DNA of 60,000 nt from Symsagittifera roscoffensis (GCF_963678635.1 NC_087063.1:724287-784286); one strand, 5' to 3'. Counted from the stretch's first letter, positions 32,462 through 46,102 are shown. The notes: generated from the letters alone by a model not told the origin. Translations and numbers: made by a program.

Positions 32462-32998
32462 TTGTTCCGACTTTTGATGCGAAAGTAACGGAATATTTGG
32501 GCTCGAGGTGGGTTTTTTTTTCTTCAGACAAATTTCGACTTTTTAACTAGCCATTTTTGACAGAATTCTTTTTTCGAAAAGTTTTGTTGCCCTGAGATTA
32601 AATTTGAATGGATATTTTACCTGTGATCATTTTTCGCAAAGTTATGAGGGTTTAAAGATTGCCATTTTGGCCATTTTGACCAATTTGGGACAATTAACGC
32701 GCAATATAATTCGCGCTATTAACGCGTAAGCGGAGATTTAATCCGTCTTATAAATCGTTCCAAATTGGCTGAAAGAAAGATATTTACCATAATTGATTTG
32801 TTACAATGAGCGAAATCCATTCTTTTGTACTTTATATGGCGTGTGGGGGGATGGTTTCATTTTAAAAAATTCAAATTTTAGAGAAAAAAAATTCATTTTG
32901 TTTTATTACATTTAATTTTTTAATGTTATTACTGCTCCATAAACGTTAAAAGGCAGTCGGAACATTCAGGGCTTCGCCCTGATACGAGCAGTCTTGTT
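32462..32998 (+). mobile_element. Helentron-like repeat, near full length
   Basis: From TTGTTCCGACTTTTGATGCG to GATACGAGCAGTCTTGTT, with the perfect 3' hairpin CAGGGCTTCGCCCTG and the central CGCG inverted repeat near 32695-32730. Confidence 0.82.
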
Positions 32999-33235
32999 TA
33001 TTTTACAAGAGGGTATGTCATAGATAAATCAGTTATCTAAGTCTATTTATTTCATGATAGTTCCTTTTGTCAATCATTTCATTTCACTTCTACAGTAGAC
33101 GCCTTGGCAGGTGCTTGGCCTTCGGATTGTTTGACACCTTCTGATTTCACCTAAAACATTGTCTCGTTTGATCTTACTTAACTCAGTTGTCTATTTATCT
33201 ATTCTCTTAATTCAAGTATCGAATTAGCATTTTCA

Positions 33236-33540
33236 ACAGACTTTCGAAGAAAGTGAGGAATACATGCTCGGGGTAGTCTTTTTCACCAAACCGGTTTCCA
33301 AAAGAGTATTTGCTCACTCAAGGGATTGCTCTCAAGACCCATCCAAACTGAATTGTAGCAATAACTAATTGATCTTATTAATTCCATGCGCGACCCAAAT
33401 TTTAAAACTTGTAATTTGGTGTTATCAGCCTTAATTTCATCTTTTATCAAATTTCATTTTCCAAAAACTATTCGAGACTAGTTAGTGCAGTGCAGTGATA
33501 ACATTCAAGGCTTTGCCCTGATGCGGGCAGTCTTGGTCAT
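33236..33540 (+). repeat. Helentron-like repeat, internally deleted and diverged
   Basis: Recognisable 5' end (ACTTTCGAAGAAAGTGAGGA, CTCGGGGTAG) and 3' end (GGCTTTGCCCTGATGCGGGC, then AGTCTTGG). Most of the middle is missing or unrecognisable. Confidence 0.6.
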
Positions 33541-35254
33541 TAAGGCTTCCATCGCTATAAAACTTCACTTGTAAAACGGGGAAACTATTATATAAAAACT
33601 ATTAAAAACATCTAAATTTCCAACCATCCAAGAACTGAACCCAATTAAGTCGCAAAAGTTTATGACATGCAAATTTTAGAAATATAATTGCATCAAACAA
33701 AGCAGCTACTGTTTTACGTGATATATTATAAGAAAACGTTGAAAAACGTAAGGGTATCCATATGCTTTGCAAACAGCTCAAAACAAACAGCTCAAACTAG
33801 AGCCGAATTTTCAATTGAAAGTTATTTTTTTGCCAAAATATTTCCATTTTTGTCAATGTAGGTCTAGAATGCAACTGACTGCAGTAATTGCATAAGTCTC
33901 AGGTAAATTATTAGACGTACGAACTAGAAACGAATAGCTAACACGGATATATTAAAAACTTTTTTGCCACTGAAATATATTTCCTATTCTCCGTAATTGA
34001 AAAAGTTCTCAGATTTATGTTAACTAGCAGAAAGCTCTATTTTGTACTACTATGCAGCAATATCATCTTTGCTCCCCTGCAATGTGGTTGAAATCTGAAA
34101 TGCATTGAGATAAACAAATATAAATAAAACTTTCTGAGGTTGCTCAGAAAAAATTATCAACAGTCAGACCAGATCAATTTTCTAAAACGTGTTCTCAGAA
34201 AATGCGGATACGCGTCCCGCAGAAAAAAACATGCGTTGCGCAGAAAAAAAAAATTACATCCGTAATAAGATACTATGCTATAAGTAATTTGAACACCCTC
34301 CAAGAGTAGATAGTGGTAGAAAGTGACAAATAGTAGTATTTAAAAATTCGTAGAGTGCAACTATTTGCCCAAATTGACTCAAAATTAGCAACAGAGTTCA
34401 TCAATGGAAGTGGTCCAATTCTTCAAGTGGAGTTGAAGCGCATAGGGCACTGAGACCTATCAAAATCTAGTTCTAGACCTATCAAAATCTAGTTCTAGAC
34501 CTATCAAAATCTATGAGTACAAGGATCACAGAGGATTTTAACATCAGGCTTGTTTTTGATCTGTTCTGTTCTGTACGTGGGACGAGTCCAAGTTCCTGAA
34601 TTTTACGATCAAGTGTATTAAGAATCTTGAAAGCTTGTGTTTGATCCCCCATAATAATTGAAAACGTCTAATTGTTAGTTGGTGCAAAATATCGTCTCGT
34701 GCGAATCGTCGCCTGTTCAAAAAGTGCAAATTGTCGCTTTAGACCAATTGTCATTTTTGATGAGTTGTTGCCTCACAAGTTTTTTTTTATTTTAACCACC
34801 TCAAGGAAAAGTCGTAGAGGCTCAAGTGTGGCATCATAATTTTGAAGCCTTATTAGTCGTAGTTTGGATCGTTTTTTTTTTCAAAAGTCTCAGAGTCTTG
34901 AAAAACTTGTCTGAGTATTTTCGATTTTCATACTAAATGCTACATACTACTTCTCATTTTCAATTCTACTCAGCCAATAGTTACGCTATATATTAAAGTA
35001 AAGTTTCTTTCAATTATGCTTACCGCTCTTCCTGGCTTTTTCGCCTATATCAACAATCGAGTGTTCTAGAAAAAAAATTAACAGGCAAGTTAGATACAAA
35101 ATTTTCGAAAATAATATTTGAACTTTCCCGTCGATTTTAGAAAATAATCTATATTTATGAACTTTTTTCTTAAAACAGTTTGGTGGAAACATTCTGCGCT
35201 ACTTGCAGGGCAACCGGTTCTCCTTGTTTGAAATTGTTGTTGTTTGTTTTTCAG
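33541..35254. other. End of intron 1, no recognised gene
   Basis: AT-rich unique sequence apart from the short tandem repeat at 34453-34515. The last bases (TTGTTTGTTTTTCAG) form the acceptor of the exon at 35255. Confidence 0.5.
34453..34515. repeat. 22-bp tandem repeat, about three copies
   Basis: AGACCTATCAAAATCTAGTT plus CT is repeated at 34453, 34475 and 34497, with the last copy incomplete. Confidence 0.92.
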
Positions 35255-35322
35255 GGGACCCTGTTGCAGTTAATGTGACTATGAACATAGACAGCATTGG
35301 ACCCATATCAGAAGTGAACATG
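35255..35322 (+). CDS. GABA-A-like receptor subunit, 68-bp exon (beta-1 strand region)
   Basis: The exon lies between TTGTTTTTCAG and the donor GTAAGA. It completes the split Gly codon from exon 6651-6721 and reads DPVAVNVTMNIDSIGPISEV then NM, ending in phase 0. This matches the family pattern of a first beta strand followed by S-I-G/S-x-(I/V)-S/N-x-(V/I)-N/K-M. NVT is a potential N-glycosylation site. The 68-bp length equals the usual size of this exon in GABA-A subunit genes, supporting conserved gene structure. Confidence 0.95.
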
Positions 35323-35995
35323 GTAAGACTCCCTTCAATGTTAATATATACATGCACTTGCCAGTCGAGGAAGGGGTCACACTGGTGGAATACCAAATGA
35401 ACATGCAAACACAGTTAAGCGATTGCAGTCCAAGCTAACCCTTCCAAACAGAACTTGGAACAAGTTTCTTTGAACAGGCGAGAAAATTTTTCTGAGCTTT
35501 CGGGTATTCAGTCAATTTTCTTGCTATTTTTTTCCAGTTTCTAGCAATATTGTAGATTTTACTTCATACAATCTGAGATGTTGAGAATCTCTTGCATAAT
35601 TTCCAGTACCACTGTATCAATTGTTCTGCGCTTGTCATCAAAAAATTCAGACACATTTGACAGAATAATGGCCCCAAAATGGTAGCTTGAAGTTTATTAA
35701 AAATCTGTATTGCGTCAGATGCAAATTAATATTTGTTTGTCACTTCTGTCTGCTCTGCTGGAAATGAATTCAATCTTTTTGAGCCGTAAAAGCAATTAGC
35801 AGGCCTGGATTGCTGGATGTTTTTTTATGAAAAAAGCGGTCTCACAAAAAACTAAGTCGGTCTGAAGTGGACAGGAAATTTGGAGGGCGATCTACTTCTT
35901 AGCTGCGATGAATTTGGTTTCAACAAATTAGCCACGCGTCAATATTAATAATTTCTCTGCGCTGATTTTGTTCTGTCAGATCATGCTTAATTAAT

Positions 35996-36125
35996 CTGAC
36001 TTTTGAAGAAAGTGACGGAATATTTGCGTTTTTTTTGTCGCAATGCAAACTTTGACTTTTGAGCAATCTGTTTTGTTTGGCACATTTTTTGACCATCTGG
36101 AGGATATTGATGTCCAAAGCACAGA
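35996..36125 (+). repeat. Remnant of the Helentron-like repeat, 5' end
   Basis: GACTTTTGAAGAAAGTGACG then GAATATTTGCG and a T-rich block, followed by a decayed CTTTGACTTTTGAGC segment. It matches the family 5' part with many changes. Confidence 0.5.
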
Positions 36126-36521
36126 ATAATTAAGAAAAGTCACCAGTGACCCTATTTTTATAAATATTGGGTGTGGAATGTAGGAAAATACTGACCACTA
36201 CCGAGTTGACCAAAAGACGCCATCTCAGAATATTGTAAGGTATAAGATTTTCTCAAAAAAAAACGATTTGCATTTTTTTTAAATGTGTTAAAAGTACAAT
36301 ACAGAAACGTCATACAATTTCACTATGAGCCAAATGAGATGACCGAAGGAAGTTCAACTTGCACGCCCACATGTTACAAACAGCTATTAGTTGATGAATT
36401 ATGATGTTTTTTTTTGAAACATATCTACGGCCCACACAAAACTCTTCAAAAGCTGTATTACAAAATTCATCCACATTCATCTTTATTTGAGGAAAAATAA
36501 TTTTCACCCGCTAAATATGAA

Positions 36522-37063
36522 CAAGACTGCTCGTATCAGGGCGAAGCCCTGAATGTTCCGACTGCTTTTGAAGGTTTATGGAGCAGCAGTAATAACATAA
36601 AAACATTATATGAAATAAAATAAAAATGAAATAAAAAAAAAATTTTCCTAAAATTTGAAATTTTTAATGAAAATCATCCCCCCACACGCCATATAAAGTA
36701 CAAACAGATAAATTTCGTTCCTTGTAACACATCAATTATGGCAAATAAGCTTCGTTCAACCATTTTGGAACGATTTATAAGACGGATTAAATCTCCGCTT
36801 ACGCGTTAATAGCGCGAATTATATCGCGCGTTAATTGTCCCAAATTGGTCAAAATGGCAATCTTTAAACCCTCATAACTTTACGAAAAATGATTACAGGT
36901 GAAATATCTTTTCAAATTTAAGCTCAGGACAACAATACCTTTTGAATGATAAAAAAAAATTCTGTCAAAAATGGCTAGTTAAAAAGTCGAAATTTGTCTG
37001 AAGAAAAAAAAACCCACCCCGAGCACAAATATTCCGTTACTTTCGTATCGAAAGTCGGAACAA
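36522..37063 (-). mobile_element. Helentron-like repeat, near full length
   Basis: From AACAAGACTGCTCGTATCAG to ATCGAAAGTCGGAACAAT, with the perfect 3' hairpin (CAGGGCGAAGCCCTG) at 36537-36551 and all internal landmarks. It lies in intron 2. Confidence 0.83.
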
Positions 37064-37395
37064 TAACTAAGACAATTGTTGAAACAAGAGTCAAAATTAT
37101 ACTCTAGGAATTTTAATGATGAACAAAATGAAATTACGGAATGAAGGATCTTTCAATTGTTTTTGTTTTTTGTCTGGACAAGTTGCGCTCTTAGATTTTT
37201 TCTACAACAAAACTTGTAAAAAGAGAATATTGTAGAAATAACAATGCGAAGTTCTATGATAAAACTGATCTTTACAAGATTGTCAATCCGGGTTTTAATT
37301 GAAATTAGTTGTATTTATGCCAATTTGATTTAAAGCCCAGGTTGAACATCTTGTAAAAGTTACGCTTGTCATAGAACTTTGCATTGATATTTTAC

Positions 37396-37825
37396 CAGGG
37401 GCGGATTTAGGGGGGGCGGGGGTTGCGGACGCCTTTTTTCAGGAATTTGACCCCCTGCCGACCCAAAGGGTTCCCCCTTTGGTACTTTTTAAGAAATCCA
37501 TTTTTGGTCCACCGACCCTAAAATTTTTCTAAAGGCGCCTTTGGCGCCAATATATTCTATTTATGAGGGGGGAGCGCGCGCCGAAAAAACGCAATTTTTT
37601 GGTCAAAATTTTCCAAAAAGTGCCTATAAAGACCTTTTTTGGTTTGTTTTTTCAAATTTTCGCCTGCGGCGCAGAAAATGTTGCCAAAAAAGGGACTAAA
37701 CCATGCTTAGGGAGAGCTCAAAAATCAATTCGGTCGACCTAAAAAAAAAATGTCGACAAAATTTTCGAAATTTTTTTTGAAAAACCGTCCCCCCCCCCTC
37801 GAGAAAATCCTAGATCCGCCCCCTG
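37396..37825. mobile_element. hAT-type MITE (430 bp) with 8-bp target duplication
   Basis: The termini are CAGGGGCGGATTTAGG and, in inverse, CAGGGGGCGGATCTAGG. The flanks are identical 8-mers, TATTTTAC, at 37388-37395 and 37826-37833. An 8-bp duplication together with CAGGGGCGGAT-like ends is typical of non-autonomous hAT elements. The interior holds runs of G and C near the ends and an A/T-rich centre with GCGCGCGCCGAAAAAACGC (about 37574). No coding capacity. Confidence 0.9.
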
Positions 37826-37964
37826 TATTTTACAATATTCCTTTTTTACAACTTTTGTTCTAGATAAGATCTTTTTTGTCCAATTAAAGCGTTGTTGTCT
37901 GATTAATTTTCCGAAACATGAAACCAGCACAAATTTAACCAGCACAAAATAAATCACCATGTAC

Positions 37965-38130
37965 ATTACATAGCGTGTGGGCGATAAATTTATAAATTAA
38001 AATTTAACAAAATGTTATTTTAGAGAAAAAAAACTGCTAAATTTTGAACAAATGTAGAGCAAAACTTTTCCACCGGCAATAATGGGTGGTCGGAAACTGC
38101 AAAGTTTTGCCCTGACGAGCAGTTTTGCAA
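37965..38130 (+). repeat. Remnant of the Helentron-like repeat, 3' part
   Basis: Contains ACATAGCGTGTGGGCGAT and, later, GGTCGGAAACTGCAAAGTTT then TGCCCTGACGAGCAGTTTTG, matching the family 3' third in decayed form. Confidence 0.55.
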
Positions 38131-39427
38131 TATTTTAGTTGTTACTAGTACTTAAAATGTTTGTAAAGGTTTCCGGCATCTAAGAAACGTGAAAAAGAAA
38201 ATCAATTATAATGGATTTTTGTGGTTTGAAAAGTTAAGAATATGATCGATACCCATGTGGCCCTCAAACAAAAAATTAAATTATATATAAAAAATTATAA
38301 ATAAGAAATTATTTATATTCCATTTGAAATCAATTAAAATGGATTTTTATTTCCACTGTAATTTTGTTTCGCGTAGTATAAAAATTTGCAAAAATTTATT
38401 CGTTTCTCAAATAGCAACGCAAAAAGTTTGCAAAACGAGTTTACGGTCTACTCGATTTCTAAACCTAAGCTTTCTCAAACTGCATAACAACTCCCCGCCC
38501 AACAAACCCCCAGCCCCCACGGCGTCCCCAAATTTTTGCCCCTTTGCCACTTATCCCTGCCACCCTCTCCACCAGAACAACCCCCCACATTGTAATTCTT
38601 GGCCCCAACTTCCCCCTCTGAGTTTCTAAATAAAGAAAGAAAATGATTGAAAGCAACAAAGTAAAAAATGATTGAGTAACATAAAATAAGTAACAAAAAT
38701 CGAACTTGCGCAGAAAGGAAGTTGAATTTGAACAACAGGTAACCAACTTTAGTTTAAAACGTGCAAACTACTTTATGTGCGCTGAGTTTGCATCTCATTA
38801 AAGTGGAAAAAAATCGATTGCAAGGGAGTTTCATTGTCATTATCTATAAAAAAAATCATCGATTATAATTTATCTGCTATAGATTTGAATGCTTTATTGA
38901 ATATTAGCAATATGATCCATTTTTATTTGATTATAATCAATTATTTTTTCACTTTTTAAGAGCATATAACTCAATTTTAATCAACTTTTAACCATTTAAA
39001 TCCATTACGGGGTAAAACTTGATTTTGTTTTGTTTGTTTTAAAATTATATCGAATTAACGGAAAAAAAACAAGACCTTATAAATTTAATCACGTCTAAAA
39101 GCCATAATAAGTTAATATAAAAGCAAAACTCGATCACTCTCCCGCGTTTTCAATAAAATTTTACCGCTATTTTTATGGCAACTTAGTTTAACTTCAAATG
39201 ATCATTGGCCTTTGGCATTGGTTTTATAGAATCCTGTTCAAAACCCGCCCCCTCCCCAGAAGTTACCAGCACCCATTAAACAATTTTCTCCCTTATAAAG
39301 TAATAATTAAACGGTTAAACTCTTTATGTTTTTTTTAGCTTGAAAACGAGTCTCCCCAGCTTCTTTGCAGTAGAAAACGAGAGGGGAAATTGTTAGCAAA
39401 ATCTTCACTTCCGGTTGAATATTTTAG
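38131..39427. other. End of intron 2, no recognised gene
   Basis: AT-rich, with repeated words of the type GATTATAATCAATTA near 38340-38960 and a C-rich block at 38490-38610. The acceptor at the end is weak-looking but usable (TTGAATATTTTAG). Confidence 0.5.
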
Positions 39428-39645
39428 AACTTCCGTCTGGACATATCGTTCCGGCAGTACTGGAAAGACGGACGGCTCTCTTTCAACTACAGTGAGCCAG
39501 TGACTGTGAACAGCCAGTTCCTGGATGAGATCTGGCAGCCGGACACCTACTTCCCGGACAGCTACGAGAGCCAGAGACAGACTGTGATGGTGCCGAACAT
39601 ACTACTCAGAATACACCCAGACGGACTAGTGCTGTACAGCGCCAG
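39428..39645 (+). CDS. GABA-A-like receptor subunit, 218-bp exon (loops D, A and E)
   Basis: Runs from ATATTTTAG to the donor GTACAA and encodes 72 complete codons, starting NFRLDISFRQYWKDGRLSFN and ending DGLVLYSA plus two bases of an Arg codon. FRQYW is the loop D region, whose Arg corresponds to the agonist-contacting Arg on the complementary face in alpha and rho/RDL-type subunits. IWQPDTYFPDS is loop A, and LVLYSAR is the loop E strand. NYS is a potential glycosylation site. The family's usual exon here is 221 bp, one codon longer. The donor is immediately followed by CA repeats. The next exon, expected to start with the last base of Arg, is not found. Confidence 0.96.
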
Positions 39646-39649
39646 GTAC

Positions 39650-39750
39650 AACACACACACACACACACACACATACGCAGACACACACGCAGACACACAC
39701 GTGTACGACAAGCATGGAAAAACACACACATACACACATACACACACACA

Positions 39751-39798
<48 letters not shown>

Positions 39799-41565
39799 GA
39801 CACACATACACACGGACCAACACGTATACAAACAAGCATGCAAAAACAGACACATGCGCTAACATACACCACGCACACGCACGCACACAAACATACGAAC
39901 AAAAACACCCGCACTCACAAGCAAACATAAACACACGCAAACACAAATACACACACACGCAGACACAACACACACACACACACACACACATACATACATA
40001 CACACACACCAAAAACACCCGCGCGCACGCACACACACACACATACACACACACATACACACACACACACACACACAGACACGCAGACAAACATAAACAC
40101 ATTATACAAAAATTCACGCACACAAACATACATACACACACACGTATACAAACAAGCATACAAAAACACACACATGTGCTAACATACACCACGTAAACGC
40201 ACACAAACATACGAACAAAAACACCCGAACTCACAAGCAAACATAAACACACGCAAATACAAATACACACACACGCAGACACAACACACACACACACACA
40301 CACACATACATACATACACACACACCAAAAACACCCGCGCGCACGCACACACACATAGACACACACATACACACACACACACACACACAGACACGCAGAC
40401 AAACATAAACACATTATACAAAAATTCACGCACACAAACATACATACACACACACACGTATACAAACAAGCATGCAAAAACACACACATGTGCTAACATA
40501 CACCACGTACACGCACACAAACATACGAACAAAAACACCCGCACTCACAAGCAAACATAAACACACGCAAACACAAATACACACACACGCAGACACAACA
40601 CACACACATACATACATACACACACACCAAAAACACCCGCGCGCACGCACACACACACACACATAGACACACACATACACACACACACACAGACACGCAG
40701 ACACACATAAACACATTATACAAAAATTCACGCACAAAAACATACATACACACACACGTATACAAACAAGCATGCAAAAACACACACATGTGCTAACATA
40801 CACCACGTACACGCACACAAACATACGAACAAAAACACCCGCACTCACAAGCAAACATAAAGACACGCAAACACAAATACACACACACGCAGACACGAAA
40901 AACACACACACATACATACATACACACACACCAAAAACACCCGCGCACACGCACACACACACATATAGACACACACATACACACACACACAGACACGCAG
41001 ACACACATAAACACATTATACAAAAATTCACGCACACAAACATTCATACACACACACGTATACAAACAAGCATGCAAAAACACACACATGTGCTAACATA
41101 CACCACGTACACGCACACAAACATACGAACAAAAACACCCGCACTCACAAGCAAACATAAACACACGCAAACACAAATACACACACTTGCAGACACAACA
41201 CCCACACACATACATACATACACACAAACCAAAAACACCCGCGCGCACGCACACACACACACATAGACACACACAGACACGCAGACACACATAAACACAT
41301 TATACAAAAATTCACGCACACAAACATACATACACACACACGTATACAAACAAGCATGCAAAAACACACACATGTGCTAACATACACCACGTACACGCAC
41401 ACAAACATACGAACAAAAACACCCGAACTCACAAGCAAACATAAAGACACGCAAACACAAATACACACACACGCAGACACAACAAACACACACACACACA
41501 TACATACATACATACACACACACCAAAAACACCCGCGCGCACGCACACACACACACACATAGACA

Positions 41566-41597
<32 letters not shown>

Positions 41598-43230
41598 GAC
41601 GCAGACACACATAAACACATTATACAAAATTTCACGCACACAAACATACATACACACACACGTATACAAACAAGCATACAAAAACACACACATGTGCTAA
41701 CATACACCACGTACACGCACACAAACATACGAACAAAAACACCCGCACTCACAAGCAAACATAAACACACGCAAACACAAATACACACACACGCAGACAC
41801 AACACACACACACACATACATACATACATACACACACACCAAAAACACCCACGCGCACGCACACACACACACATAGACACACACATACACACACATACAC
41901 AGACACGCAGACACACATAAACACATTATACAAAAATTCATGCACACAAACATACATACACACACACATATACAAACAAGCATGCAAAAACACACACATT
42001 TGCTAACATACACCACGTACACGCACACAAACATACGAACAAAAACACCCGCACTCACAAGCAAACATAAACACACGCAAACACAAATATACACACACGC
42101 AGACACAACACACACACACATACATACATACACACACCAAAAACACCCGCGCGCACGCACACACACACATCGACACACACATACACACACACACACAGAC
42201 ACGCAGACACACATAAACACATTATACAAAAATTCACGCACACAAACATAAATACACACACACGTATACAAACAAGCATGCAAAAACACACACATGTGCT
42301 AACATACACCACGTACACGGACACAAACATACGAACAAAAACACCCGCACTCACAAGCAAACGTAAAGACACGCAAACACAAATACACACACATGCAGAC
42401 ACAACAAACACACACACACACACACATACATACATACACACACACCAAAAACACCCGCGCGCACGCACACACACACACATAGACACACACATACACACAC
42501 ACACACACACACAGACACGCAGACACACATAAACACATTATACAAAAATTCACGCACACAAACATACATACACACACACGTATACAAACAAGCATGCAAA
42601 AACACACACATGTGCTAACATACACCACGTACACGCACACAAACATACGAACAAAAATACCCGCACTCACAAGCAAACATAAACACACGCAAACACAAAT
42701 ACACACACACGCAGACACAACACACATACATACATACATACACACACACACCAAAAACACCCGCGCGCACGCACACACACACACATAGACACACACATAC
42801 ACACACACACACACACAGACACGCAGACACACATAAACACATTATACAAAAATTCACGCACACAAACATATATACACACACACGTATACAAACAAGCATG
42901 CAAAAACACACACATGTGCTAACATACACCACGTACACGCACACAAACATACGAACAAAAACACCCGCACTCACAAGCAAACATAAACACACGCAAACAC
43001 AAATACACACACACGCAGACACAACACACACACACACAGACACACACACATACATACATACACACACACCAAAAACACCCGCGCGCACGCACACACACAT
43101 AGACACACACATACACACACACACACAGATACGCAGATACACATAAACACATTATACAAAAATTCACGCACACAAACATACATACACCCACACGTATACA
43201 AACAAGCATGCAAAAACACACATATGCGCT
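39650..43230. repeat. CA-rich higher-order tandem array, about 300-bp units
   Basis: Simple CA repeats are organised into a higher-order array. The landmark GCTAACATACACCACG recurs near 39858, 40178, 40492, 40792, 41092, 41376, 41696, 42002, 42298, 42614, 42918 and 43228, giving 11 intervals of 284-320 bp. Each unit also has CATTATACAAAAATTCACGC, ACACCCGCACTCACAAGC and CACCCGCGCGCACGC blocks. Unit length differs mainly in the number of CA dinucleotides. Long Thr-His and Cys-Val frames on the two strands are by-products. The array starts four bases after the exon end. Confidence 0.97.
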
Positions 43231-45149
43231 AACATACACACAAACACACAAAATCCAAAACCACACGTACAAACTCACACACATACACACACACAAACAC
43301 ACTCTCACAGGGACACAAAAAGGCCCACACTCACACCAAAAACATAAACACACGCACACACAAAATCACGCACGCACACCCCAAAAACAAACACACACAC
43401 ACGCACAAAAGCAAAAACACACACGCACACGAGTCACAAACACGCACATGCATGTATATCAAAAATACACAAACAGACACATACAAAAAACGTTCACACA
43501 CACACACACACACACACACAAAAGCACACACACACACCAAAGCAAAAACACACGTACATGTTCAACAGCAGAAACTCACTCACGCACTTTCTTTTACACA
43601 TACACACACAAACAAACACACGCACACACACAAACACGCGCACACACCAACAACACCCGCAAACAGACACACACACGCACACACAAAAGCGCGCATACGC
43701 CCAGATATGCACACACAAACCTCAAAAATAACAGCAAACACTCACGCACACGCAAACACACACACAAATCCACAAAAACAAGTACACACACAAACAAATA
43801 TACACACACGCACACAAGCACACAAAAACGCACTCACCTCACACAGCACAGAAAACTGCGCGCGCGCAATCACACATAAACGATAAGCAAACGCACGCAC
43901 ACACAAACACAGACACTGCAAAAACACACGCACAAACGCACACACATGCACTCACACACACATATACACACACACGCACACGGACACAAAAAAGCCCACA
44001 CTCACACTAAAAACATATGGACAGACGCACACATAAAAACACGCCCACACACATACCAAAAACACGTACAAACACGCAAATACAACAACATGCACACACA
44101 AAAAAAACACAAAAAACTCACACACACGCGCACACACACAGGCACACATATACACGAGCACACACAGGCACACACCAGAAACTCACTCAAACACTCACAC
44201 ACATACACACACAATCACACACAAAAACATACACACACACACCAATAAACACGCGAACATGCACACACGAAAACACGCAAACACACCAACAAAACTAGCA
44301 AAAAGACACACACTCACTCGCACACACACACAAGCACACCCGCACGCACTTACACCTACACGCACCAATTATCCACACACCAAAAGCACACACACACACA
44401 CACGCACTCGCATACACATACAGGCATACACAGACGCACACACAGGCTCACACTCGCTCACGCAAAAAGACACAGGCCTACACTTACGCACACACATAAA
44501 CACATACACACAAACAGACACACAAACACACACACACAAATATACATATGCACAGACGCACACACGAACACAGTCACACACAAACGCGCCAACACTCACA
44601 CCAAAATTACGAAAATAAACACATACACAAAAGCACATACAGATAAAAAAGCAAACAAACACAAACCGACACACGTTTTCACATCATGCGCACACACAAC
44701 AAAAATACATACACCCGCGCACATATAAAAACATTCACACGCACAAACACACAAAACACACAAACACGCAAAAATAAACACACAAAAAACACACACAGAC
44801 GCACACACGCACCCATGCACGCACGTACATGAGCCCACAAACACACAAACACATCGGAAACTCACGCACATACTCACATACACACAAACACTCACACAAA
44901 CATACATGGACACTCAAAGTAACACGGGCCTCCACACACACACAAACACGCACTCACACACCAGCAACACCCGCAAACACACACACACATGTAAGCACAC
45001 TTGCACGCCCACGTCTACACATGCAGATCCGCACCCACACACACACACACAACTACCCAAACACCAAAAACCCTTAAAGACACACACACGCACACACATA
45101 CTTACACACGCAACACACACTCACACACAAACAGACACACAAAACACAC
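43231..45149. repeat. Degenerate CA-rich sequence
   Basis: Continues the CA-rich composition without the ordered 300-bp unit. CA and CACG runs are mixed with short unique words to the edge of the assembly gap. No exon is recognisable. Confidence 0.9.
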
Positions 45150-45349
45150 NNNNNNNNNNNNNNNNNNNNNNNNNNNNNNNNNNNNNNNNNNNNNNNNNNN
45201 NNNNNNNNNNNNNNNNNNNNNNNNNNNNNNNNNNNNNNNNNNNNNNNNNNNNNNNNNNNNNNNNNNNNNNNNNNNNNNNNNNNNNNNNNNNNNNNNNNNN
45301 NNNNNNNNNNNNNNNNNNNNNNNNNNNNNNNNNNNNNNNNNNNNNNNNN
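45150..45349. other. Assembly gap (200 N)
   Basis: Two hundred unknown bases. The round number suggests a placeholder of unknown true length. The Cys-loop exon of the receptor is the likeliest missing content. Confidence 0.98.
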
Positions 45350-45381
45350 ATTCGAGCATTGGGGTTTAAATTTGCAATATA

Positions 45382-46102
45382 CAGTGCTGATTTAAATTAA
45401 CCGGACAAAACGCGTTAAACTTGAAATTAAAAACGCGTTTTTCTCAAATTGGGTTGAGTTTAGGCGAAAACTTATCAAGACAAAACTTGCTTAAAATTTT
45501 AGCAGAATTATTATGGTGTAATTTGTTTTGCGAAATTCGGGTCCAAACTTTTACCCCAAAAAATGGGTCCTTTTGGCTTTTCTTAATTAATCAAAAATTA
45601 CGCCAAAAATACCCTTCGATCACAGACATAATTATATCAAAGTGAGCCTCATACGTAGCCCAACAAACATAATCTCCAAAAAATTGTATAAAATAATTTA
45701 TTTTTGTTTGATAGACAAAAAAGGTCATTTTTACTAAATAAAATACCAACTTTTTATTTAAAAACAATTTTTAAACAATTTGCAATTTTTTTGGAGAAAA
45801 TACTCTTAATGAAGTTTGTTGGGGCTACGTATGAGGCTCACTTTGATATAATTATGTCTGTGATCGACTGGGTATTTTTGGCGTAATTTTTGATTAATTA
45901 AGAAAAGCCAAAATGACCCATTTTTGGGGTAAAATTTTGGACCCGAATTTCGCAAAAACAAACTACACCATATTAATTCTGCTAAAATTTTAAGCAAGTT
46001 TTGTCTTCATAAGTTTTCTCCTAAACTGAACCCAATTTGAGAAAAATGGGTTTTAAATTTCAAGTTTAACGCGTTTTGTCCGGTTAATTTAAATCAGCAC
46101 TG
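45382..46102. mobile_element. Tc1/mariner-type foldback element (721 bp)
   Basis: Almost a complete palindrome. The left arm starts CAGTGCTGATTTAAATTAAC and the right arm ends with its complement, each flanked by TA (45380-45381 and 46103-46104). Arms of about 310-320 bp pair with few mismatches around a central AT-rich loop of about 90 bp (near 45695-45780). TA duplication and CAGTGCTG ends fit the Tc1/mariner group. Mirror-image open frames occur in both arms and carry no known domain. Confidence 0.88.

Noticed and set aside
38324-38746. Proline-rich frame near 38.5 kb as an exon
   Set aside because: It arises from a short C-rich tract, has no acceptor/donor pair in phase with the receptor exons, and matches no receptor region.
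39500-45120. Many long Thr-His and Cys-Val open frames on both strands
   Set aside because: They are translations of CA/TG repeats, which lack stop codons in several frames. Their lengths track the satellite, not a gene.
39650-45149. CRISPR-like array
   Set aside because: The regular 300-bp units are CA-rich satellite in an animal intron. There are no short palindromic repeats with unique spacers and no cas genes.
45382-46102. Mirror-image frames in the palindrome as a duplicated gene
   Set aside because: They are identical translations of the two inverted arms and have no domain; TA flanks and termini indicate a transposon.
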